From an uncultured Oscillospiraceae bacterium (GTDB lineage Bacteria; Bacillota; Clostridia; Oscillospirales; Ruminococcaceae), in the NCBI GenBank assembly GCA_910583935.1, contig CAJTZM010000004.1, positions 1-33,927 on the forward strand: 33,927 bases of DNA, given 5' to 3'. The translations under genes were made by a program, and so were the position numbers. Shown one piece after another: positions 28,898-33,927 of this stretch. The notes under the pieces were generated by a model, which had not been told where the DNA came from, ran no database searches, and saw nothing but the letters and a program-made list of their open reading frames with translations. Position 1 is the first letter of the stretch. Each line of letters starts with the position of its first letter.

Positions 28898-29301
28898 AAT
28901 GCAAGGGCCGTGACGCCCTGTTTCTGGCTCCTGACCTCTGCCTCGATTTTATTCGTCAGGTAGCTGTTAATGTCGCCGTAGACTTGCGTAATAAAATCTC
29001 TGGCGGCAGGGGTGAGAGACGCAATACAAGCCCCCAGAGCCATTTTCGCAGCTTCTTTCTGCGCCTCCGCTGTAAACTCACCCTTGCTTTTGAGTGCGTC
29101 CACATACGTCTGACTGGTGGCAGATACCGCATCGGAAACGGCGATGCCAATTTCCGTGATGTAGCTTTGCACCTTCGCATCTTCCGTCTTAGCGGCGATG
29201 TTAGTAGCTGCCTTACGGATGAGGGTTACGCCGTATGCGGTAAGAACCGGCACGGCGGCAGTGATAACTGCGATGAGAAGATTAGAAAGAAATTCGTTCA
29301 T
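28894..29301 (-). CDS. phage holin, LL-H-like family, 135 aa
   Basis: One N-terminal transmembrane helix (FLSNLLIAVITAAVPVLTAY), then a long amphipathic helical region (DAVSATSQTYVDALKSKGEF) typical of LL-H-type holins with a soluble C-terminal domain. Directly follows the endolysin in transcription order. Forms membrane lesions to release endolysin. Confidence 0.85.
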   Translation of the reverse strand: MNEFLSNLLIAVITAAVPVLTAYGVTLIRKAATNIAAKTEDAKVQSYITEIGIAVSDAVSATSQTYVDALKSKGEFTAEAQKEAAKMALGACIASLTPAARDFITQVYGDINSYLTNKIEAEVRSQKQGVTALAL

Positions 29302-29311
29302 AAGAGCCTCC

Positions 29312-30712
29312 TTATTTCAACAGTTGGTTTACTTTACGCTGCACCGCCTCGTAGTTATATCCGGCAGATTGCAGACGCTTCTTGCGGTCATCCCCGTTGC
29401 CCCATTTACCATCAATTACCTCTCTGGCAAGAGCCTCCATAGACTTTCCCGTTCCGGGGATTTTGATTTTCTGGCCTACGCTGATGATGTTCGGGTTGGC
29501 AATTCCGTTATACGCTGCGAGCTTTTGGTATGTCGTACCATAGCGGGCGGCGATTGCTGAGAGTGTGTCACCGCTGACTACGGTGTAGATTTCCTCTCCC
29601 TGCGACACGGAAATATCGGTCTCACTCGGCGCGGTGGTTTCGCTTGCACCCGTATATGAGACGTAGGGCAGCTTGCCATGCTTCTTCCAAGTTCGAGTGG
29701 GGTAGCCGCTCTTATTGCAGTTGCAAGCGGTAAGCTGCACCTTGTTTGCCCACGAGGGCGTACACTCCACAGAAAGACCATTGCCAACATAAATACCGAT
29801 GTGCCCGTTGGTCCAAACTGCTTCGCCAACTTCGATGTGGCTGAAATCCGTCGTAACGTTCCGGCACTTGGTAATCATCGTGTCAGCTCCAATGTCGGGT
29901 ACGCCATTTACCGCATAATCCGCGCCGCCATAGGACTTGGACTTATCACCGCACCAGCCCCACAAGAGCCCCTTGATTAAACAAACGCAATCAAAGCCAA
30001 AGGTGTCCTCGCTTGCGGCGTTAATCATGGCAGCTCTCGAAGCATTGCGGTTATACTCGTGGTGCTGGATGTACCGCTTCTTGTTCGCTGCTGTCAGCGG
30101 CGCACCGAAGCACCCCATGACGTACAACGTTTTGTAATTCTTCGCCACGTCCACAGCTCTTTCGGCGAGCTGCTTGCCAGTCGTGATTTTTGTTGACACT
30201 GTTTTTTCCTCCTTCTTGACACTCGCGTACTTGTCATAAAAGGTTTGTCCATATCCAGCGCGGCGGTTTTTTGCCGCCTCGCTCTGGTCTGCGGGCTTCT
30301 CGAATTTCAGCAACACAAGGTCTGATGCGGCCTTGACGCTTGCCGCCGACCTCAGGCTGTTCAGCAACCCATACGCACCCAGCTCCTTGATGAGATAAGT
30401 CAGCTGCATATCAAGGTCGCCAATGGATTTGTTCGCGGCTTTCGCCGCGTCCAACAGCCCCTGTTTGCGGCTCCAATATGTCCACTGTGCAAGGCCATAT
30501 CCTGCGCTGTCGTGGACGAAATTAGTGTATCTGCCGCTGTCCACGGCTGCGGTATAACTGGCATCATTGTACCCCAGCTTTTTCTCGTAGGAGTTTTGCA
30601 GGTTTTTGGGGTCAAGCCCGCTTTCAGCGTAGAGATTCCCCATCAGGCCCGCAGCGCCACTGGAATTAAAACCCTGCGCTTTGAGGTAATCCCAAATCTT
30701 TTGTTCATTCAT
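29312..30712 (-). CDS. modular endolysin: tail-lysozyme-like, NlpC/P60-like, LysM, CW_7, 467 aa
   Basis: Residues 1-160 are phage-tail-lysozyme-like (WDYLKAQGFNSSGAAGLMGN, YAESGLDP, GYGLAQWTYW). About 175-350 is an NlpC/P60-type amidase (FGFDCVCLIKGLLW catalytic Cys; GHIGIYVGNG His). LysM lies about 376-422 (YTVVSGDTLSAIAARYGTTY), and CW_7 about 426-467 (MEALAREVIDGKWGNGDDRK). ATG 30710-30712 after AAGGAGACAGCT. An internal GTG (codon 172) with an AAGGAGG site could add a C-terminal amidase/wall-binding subunit. Two catalytic domains plus two binding domains make strong peptidoglycan-degrading activity likely. Confidence 0.92.
   Translation of the reverse strand: MNEQKIWDYLKAQGFNSSGAAGLMGNLYAESGLDPKNLQNSYEKKLGYNDASYTAAVDSGRYTNFVHDSAGYGLAQWTYWSRKQGLLDAAKAANKSIGDLDMQLTYLIKELGAYGLLNSLRSAASVKAASDLVLLKFEKPADQSEAAKNRRAGYGQTFYDKYASVKKEEKTVSTKITTGKQLAERAVDVAKNYKTLYVMGCFGAPLTAANKKRYIQHHEYNRNASRAAMINAASEDTFGFDCVCLIKGLLWGWCGDKSKSYGGADYAVNGVPDIGADTMITKCRNVTTDFSHIEVGEAVWTNGHIGIYVGNGLSVECTPSWANKVQLTACNCNKSGYPTRTWKKHGKLPYVSYTGASETTAPSETDISVSQGEEIYTVVSGDTLSAIAARYGTTYQKLAAYNGIANPNIISVGQKIKIPGTGKSMEALAREVIDGKWGNGDDRKKRLQSAGYNYEAVQRKVNQLLK
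30197..30217 (-). promoter_or_regulatory. internal translation start inside the endolysin gene
   Basis: AAGGAGGAAAAAACA precedes in-frame GTG 30197-30199 (codon 172), exactly at the junction of the lysozyme-like and NlpC/P60-like domains. Such internal starts are known in other endolysins. Confidence 0.65.
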
Positions 30713-31109
30713 AGCTGTCTCCTTGTCCATCAGAGTTATCCGGCTCATCCTGTCTCTTATCAGGCCAGCGGTTGTTCTTAGATAGGTTTTCAACGACACT
30801 CTTGATGCAGTAAGCCAGTACCACGCCTATGATTTCAGTGACCGCCACTTGGGACAAGCTCTCTGCAATCTGCACCTTGTCGAGCGCGGCGAGAATGTAA
30901 CTGAACCACACCCACGCAATGCCATTGGCGAGGCAGAGCCAGATAACCTTTTTCGTAGTTTCCATTTTCACCTTCGGTTTGATGTGTTTGCCGCGCCGAA
31001 GGTCGATAATTCTGTGCTGCAATCGGGCAATACGGGCTCGGCAAAGAATGAAGGATAACACGGCTCCGACGAAAAAACCACCTAACAGGGTGAATATAAT
31101 CTTTACCAT
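30705..31109 (-). CDS. membrane protein of the lysis module, 134 aa
   Basis: Two to three hydrophobic segments: IIFTLLGGFFVGAVLSFILC; VIWLCLANGIAWVWFSYILA; VTEIIGVVLAYCIKSVV. Basic loop between. Charged C-terminus ending DNSDGQGDSYE overlaps the endolysin start by 8 nt. Probably a second holin or antiholin-type protein. Confidence 0.78.
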   Translation of the reverse strand: MVKIIFTLLGGFFVGAVLSFILCRARIARLQHRIIDLRRGKHIKPKVKMETTKKVIWLCLANGIAWVWFSYILAALDKVQIAESLSQVAVTEIIGVVLAYCIKSVVENLSKNNRWPDKRQDEPDNSDGQGDSYE

Positions 31110-31118
31110 GCCATCCTC

Positions 31119-31448
31119 CTACATTCCTATCTGCCTAAAGATAAACCCAAGAATGATGCCGATAACGGCTGTTGCGATGTAGCCGACAACCTTGCGCCAC
31201 ATCTCTCCATCGCGGCCTTCAAGGTCCTCCAACCGCTTACCTTGCCGCTCCTGCTCCTTAACCATGCCTTCCATGTTTGTAGCCAGCTTCTCAACTGAGG
31301 TAGCCAGCGCAGACATTCCGCGCACGTTTTCTTCGAGCAGGTCAATACGGTGGTTCTGACGGCTGTTTTCATCTGCCAAACGCTGGTTTTCAGACACCAT
31401 GCGCTTCGCAAATTCCTCGTGCTCTGCTCTGGTAATTGGTGTGTCCAT
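31119..31448 (-). CDS. XhlA-like membrane-associated protein, 109 aa
   Basis: Long coiled coil (RLADENSRQNHRIDLLEENV, SVEKLATNMEGMVKEQERQG) followed by a C-terminal transmembrane helix (VVGYIATAVIGIILGFIFRQ). This order is that of hemolysin XhlA/phage XkdA-type lysis proteins. AGGAGGATAACGCT site. Confidence 0.83.
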   Translation of the reverse strand: MDTPITRAEHEEFAKRMVSENQRLADENSRQNHRIDLLEENVRGMSALATSVEKLATNMEGMVKEQERQGKRLEDLEGRDGEMWRKVVGYIATAVIGIILGFIFRQIGM

Positions 31449-31479
31449 AGCGTTATCCTCCTTTCCCGATAGGTATAAT

Positions 31480-31509
31480 CAAAAGGAGACGCAGTTGCGC
31501 CTCCTTTTA
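31480..31509 (-). terminator. terminator between the 55-aa gene and the lysis cassette
   Basis: AAAAGGAG...CTCCTTTT stem (31481-31488 with 31501-31508), extended by GCGC/TGCG, with T-run when read leftward. Likely ends part of the tail-region transcript. Confidence 0.7.
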
Positions 31510-31513
31510 ATCA

Positions 31514-31681
31514 CTAACCATCCCAACACCCAAGCTCGCGCAAACGAGCTATCGTGGCGGCTGCCTCATCTTCTTTGACTTGAGCCTTTAGTTGTTCAAG
31601 CACGAACGCTTGAGCCTTGATGATTTCAGCTTGCCGCTTGCAGATGTCAGTTAGCTCTGTAATAAGTTCTGCCGCTGTCAT
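31514..31681 (-). CDS. small coiled-coil phage protein, 55 aa
   Basis: ATG 31679-31681 overlaps the upstream stop. Coiled coil CKRQAEIIKAQAFVLEQLKA. Similar tiny helical proteins lie between tail fibre and holin genes in siphophages. Confidence 0.7.
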   Translation of the reverse strand: MTAAELITELTDICKRQAEIIKAQAFVLEQLKAQVKEDEAAATIARLRELGCWDG

Positions 31682-32112
31682 TCCGACACTTCCTCCCAAG
31701 CAGCGGCATAGTCAGCCGGAGAGAAGTTAGTGTCGGACTTACACCGGTAAATCTTCTCGTCAGTCCACACCATGTATTCTCCGGCTCGGTACAAATCGTG
31801 CGAGCCCTGCACAGGGACGAATGGGCGGGCTGTCTCCGGCGTAGTGCCGTGGAGCGGACGGTTGAACGTGTACCACGCAGGGTTATCCGGTCGAATGTCT
31901 GGGTATGTCGTGTTGTCGTACTCCTGATAGCACTCCCACGTTTGCCCCTCAGCGTTGTAGATTTCTCCTTTTGCATGTTTGCCCTCGACCCACTCAGGAT
32001 AAAGGCCAGAGGCGCGAAGTTTCTTGTCATCTGTGTCTATCGCCTCTCCTGTCAATGTGGCGCGGGAAACAAAGATTGCGCTCGACAGCGCATCCAACAT
32101 TTTGTCATTCAC
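31678..32112 (-). CDS. tail-fibre-associated carbohydrate-binding-like protein, 144 aa
   Basis: The central part (DNPAWYTFNRPLHGTTPETA, GEYMVWTDEKIYRCKSDTNF) resembles CBM5/12-like modules in phage fibre-proximal proteins, as in chitin-binding repeats with W-x-x-x-x-Y-x-x-G patterns. Likely structural at the tail tip. ATG overlaps the previous stop. Confidence 0.76.
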   Translation of the reverse strand: MNDKMLDALSSAIFVSRATLTGEAIDTDDKKLRASGLYPEWVEGKHAKGEIYNAEGQTWECYQEYDNTTYPDIRPDNPAWYTFNRPLHGTTPETARPFVPVQGSHDLYRAGEYMVWTDEKIYRCKSDTNFSPADYAAAWEEVSE

Positions 32113-32396
32113 AGATTAAGCCCCCTTTCGATAGCCGCTTCGATTGCCCCTACCTGCTCTGCAACGCGAGCGGTCTTATCAGCCACGCGGTAGTGGTGGT
32201 CGATTTCGTACCAGTCGTAGCAGTTGCCCTCATCATCCTCTTTGCTATCAAACTTGCGGACAATGCGGAAGTTGTCAGTGATGGTCTGGTCGGGATAGGT
32301 ACGCTCTACGGAGTGAAACCCTGTCAGGTCGGTATGGGCATCGCCTTTGGTTTTAAGGATTTCGATTTCGCCCTGCGTTCCAAATACATACTCCAA
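32109..32396 (-). CDS. phage tail-region hypothetical protein, 95 aa
   Basis: TTG start 7 nt after AGGAGG. DLTGFHSVERTYPDQTITDN and EGNCYDWYEIDHHYRV are common in short proteins between fibre and lysis genes of Firmicutes siphophages. Overlaps the reverse transcriptase's last 24 codons. Confidence 0.78.
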   Translation of the reverse strand: MEYVFGTQGEIEILKTKGDAHTDLTGFHSVERTYPDQTITDNFRIVRKFDSKEDDEGNCYDWYEIDHHYRVADKTARVAEQVGAIEAAIERGLNL

Positions 32397-33523
32397 GTTA
32401 ATTCCTCCTTCCGGTGATTTTCCCGAACAATCCGTTTCAGGTCGCGCATAATGCGCTGCCCCTGAAACAGCATCCAGTAAAGGTTGTGATTATTACAGTG
32501 TTTTAACTGCCCAAGACGTGAAATCAGGCTTGACGCTGCACCTGCAAAGATTTTCTTTCCTTGCCTCTTTCGCTTTCGGTATCGTGCCAAAGCCCGCTTG
32601 ATGCGCAGCAGGTTATGCTTGCGAGGCAGGGTGTAGCCACGCCCATAGCGGTAGCCCACTGCGTCCGGCATACGCCCTTTCTGCCTTGTCACCCCTCTGC
32701 GGGGCGGCGGCAGGGGCTGGTGCGGCTCGCGTTTCGCTACAGGGAATATCTGCCAGTCGCTTTTGAGCTGCAACTGGTGGTTGTTCAGCCACTTCTCCAC
32801 GAGAATCCGCAGCTTTTTCAGTTTCCGCTTGTTCGAGCCAAACACGGTTAGGTTGTCCATGTAGCGCGTGTAGTGAGCGCACAGGCCGCTTTGCCGTATG
32901 AGCATATCCAATGGCTGTAGAACCGTATTGGCGAACCACTGAGAGGTGTAGGCTCCGATGAGAACGCCTTTTGAGATAATCCGCTCAATGAGGTCCAACA
33001 CCCGCCAGTCCTTGATGAGCTGGCGCATACGGGCTATCACGACTTCCGGTTTTAAGCTGTCGTAGAAGTGATAGATGTCGCCCGAAAACTCATACTTTGT
33101 ACCCTTCTTGTCATCCCGCATCCAGCTCTCAATCGCAGCTTGCGCTTGATGTGGCCCACGGTCACGAATGGAGCCGCAGCACCACTTGTCCATGCCGCGC
33201 ATCATAACCGGCTGTAGGATTTGGATAAGAGCGTGATGCACATACTGGTCGGGCCATTGTGCGGGTTCACTGACCGTGCGCCATTTCTGGGCGCTCGCGT
33301 CCCAGCGTTCGGTAACGTGAGGCGTTTTGGGGACGAAACCATCTATAAGAATTTGACGCAGCTCTTTGATTCGCTCTGACTTTGTTTCCTCCACCCAAGC
33401 CGTGGTAGCGTTTGGGCGGTGGTGCGTTCGCCAGTGATGCGTTCTGTTTACCTCGTCGATTGCTTCTTCGAGGTTTTCATCTGAAATAAGGATTCCCCAA
33501 AGATTCCCCATTCGTTTTGGCAT
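32324..33523 (-). CDS. DGR-type reverse transcriptase, 399 aa
   Basis: ATG 33521-33523, 9 nt after AAGGAGGA. RT motifs: SGDIYHFYDSL (motif A Asp about 149), IGAYTSQWFANTVLQPLD (the DGR-type I/LGxxxSQ motif at about 189-195), YTRYMDNLTVFGSNKRKLKK (motif C as YMDN, about 221-224, with Asn where YxDD usually has Asp). Basic C-terminal thumb (RRGVTRQKGRMPDAVGYRYG). The neighbouring template repeat identifies it as a DGR RT, which copies TR RNA with adenine mutagenesis into a variable repeat. No Avd gene is visible. Confidence 0.9.
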   Translation of the reverse strand: MPKRMGNLWGILISDENLEEAIDEVNRTHHWRTHHRPNATTAWVEETKSERIKELRQILIDGFVPKTPHVTERWDASAQKWRTVSEPAQWPDQYVHHALIQILQPVMMRGMDKWCCGSIRDRGPHQAQAAIESWMRDDKKGTKYEFSGDIYHFYDSLKPEVVIARMRQLIKDWRVLDLIERIISKGVLIGAYTSQWFANTVLQPLDMLIRQSGLCAHYTRYMDNLTVFGSNKRKLKKLRILVEKWLNNHQLQLKSDWQIFPVAKREPHQPLPPPRRGVTRQKGRMPDAVGYRYGRGYTLPRKHNLLRIKRALARYRKRKRQGKKIFAGAASSLISRLGQLKHCNNHNLYWMLFQGQRIMRDLKRIVRENHRKEELTWSMYLERRAKSKSLKPKAMPIPT

Positions 33524-33540
33524 AAGGGACAATCCTCCTT

Positions 33541-33666
33541 TTAGCTATACGGGCTTTCCAGCGCCCCGAAGGGTGTACTAACCCGCTCCCTTTGTTGCTT
33601 ATCTTCACCAAGAGGTGAGCGACTACCTGCGCCATAGAAATTGAGGATTAGCGTTATCACAAAAAG
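33541..33666 (-). other. structured linker between TR and reverse transcriptase
   Basis: After the TR the transcript can form TCACC-TCTT-GGTGA and CCC-TTCG-GGG hairpins inside a longer CGGG/CCCG helix before the RT ribosome site. Position suggests it is part of the TR RNA needed for cDNA priming, as in other DGRs (inference). Confidence 0.5.
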
Positions 33667-33805
33667 GTTGCGGCAGCCGATGTTCGTGTTCGTGTTCGAC
33701 GTGCTGGTGTAGTTGACGTAGAACAGGCCGTGGTTGGTGTTCTGGTTATAGTTGCCACCAACGTAGAGGCACGGGTTCGACGTGTTGAAGTTCCAGTTAT
33801 CGCAC
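33667..33805 (-). ncRNA. DGR template repeat (TR), AAC-rich core
   Basis: Read leftward, this core has about 13 AAC codons in some 46 codons (virtual reading GGNYNQNTNHGLFYVNYTST, then NTNTNIGCRN), the C-type-lectin-like variable-region pattern. AAC codons let adenine mutagenesis give many residues without stops. The frame has an in-frame TGA a few codons upstream and no ribosome site, so it is the noncoding TR. The variable-repeat gene is not in the window; it probably lies right of the edge. Confidence 0.88.
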
Positions 33806-33851
33806 GTTGGACCGCAGGTTGCATCGGCACTGCGCAGGTAGCCCCAAGATG

Positions 33852-33918
33852 GCCCCCGCCTAACGGCGGGGGCTTCGTGAGGGGGCTCGCGCCCCCTCAC
33901 ACTCCCCCATCAAGGGAG
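33852..33918. repeat. three GC-rich hairpins/cruciforms upstream of the TR
   Basis: GCCCCCGCC/GGCGGGGGC with a 4-nt loop (33852-33873); TGAGGGGGC/GCCCCCTCA with a 4-nt loop (33878-33899); ACTCCC/GGGAGT (about 33901-33919). In characterised DGRs a GC-rich hairpin with a tetraloop follows the variable repeat and aids target recognition; this position, just before the TR, fits the end of an upstream variable-protein gene. Confidence 0.7.
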
Positions 33919-33927
33919 TTCTAGGAG

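Noticed and set aside
28748..33523. Variable repeat of the DGR inside the window
   Set aside because: I looked for an AAC/GGN-rich lectin-like tail matching the TR in the tail-region proteins and found none.
33541..33900. A 119-codon leftward frame as a real protein
   Set aside because: It starts with GTG inside a hairpin without a ribosome site, an in-frame TGA lies four codons upstream, and its core is the AAC-rich DGR template repeat; the frame reflects the TR, not a gene.
1..33927. tRNA or rRNA genes
   Set aside because: No cloverleaf with TTCGANNC-type T arm or rRNA-like sequence seen; not searched by tool, so a low-scoring tRNA cannot be fully excluded.

Overview
The window looks like about two thirds of a temperate tailed phage or prophage of a gut-type Clostridia host (Firmicutes; GC roughly in the mid-50s, strong AGGAGG ribosome sites, small Cys-rich early genes typical of Oscillospiraceae-like phages). 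Host assignment is inference from protein style. Terminase, portal and capsid genes are absent, so the phage continues beyond the window, probably past the right edge.

Layout. (1) 1-440: an AT-richer, 5'-truncated PD-(D/E)xK nuclease-like gene, possibly a recombination junction. (2) 393-10250, leftward: a long early operon of small, mostly unnamed genes, many with zinc-ribbon cysteines, plus a MazF/PemK-like toxin with a poly-C frameshift, a DpnD/PcfM-like protein, an M20-type peptidase and a very Cys-rich 575-aa protein. (3) 10293-23669, rightward: a lipoprotein-like SleB-type hydrolase, then replication and nucleotide metabolism: DUF2800, DUF2815, family A DNA polymerase, ThyX, dCMP deaminase, VirE-type primase-helicase, an iteron-rich candidate origin (21186-21495), VRR-NUC nuclease, SNF2 helicase and a RinA/ArpU-like late regulator. 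(4) 23700-28430: a control and lysogeny module with two XRE regulators, a large serine integrase, a ribbon-helix-helix protein, two paralogous Ada-like zinc proteins and two candidate structured RNAs. (5) 28748-33523, leftward: lysis and tail-end genes (LL-H-like holin, modular endolysin, XhlA-like protein, fibre-associated proteins), then a diversity-generating-retroelement (DGR) reverse transcriptase preceded by an AAC-rich template repeat.

Two control layers link these regions. A palindrome, ACACCTATATAGGTGT, sits between the -35 and -10 boxes of five promoters on both strands; a degenerate copy lies in the promoter of the ribbon-helix-helix gene and a half-site in an XRE promoter. This looks like one phage regulon, with the ribbon-helix-helix protein the best candidate repressor. 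In three of the leftward operons, a hammerhead ribozyme of type II topology (GAAA, stem III, GUC cleavage site, stem I, CUGAUGA) begins at or within two bases of a cistron's stop codon and runs into the ribosome site of the next gene. The copies at 5025-5086 and 27743-27804 have covarying stems and a possible loop I-3' strand pseudoknot. The copy at 550-602 has lost the stem I loop. Self-cleavage would split each polycistronic message after its promoter-proximal gene or genes.
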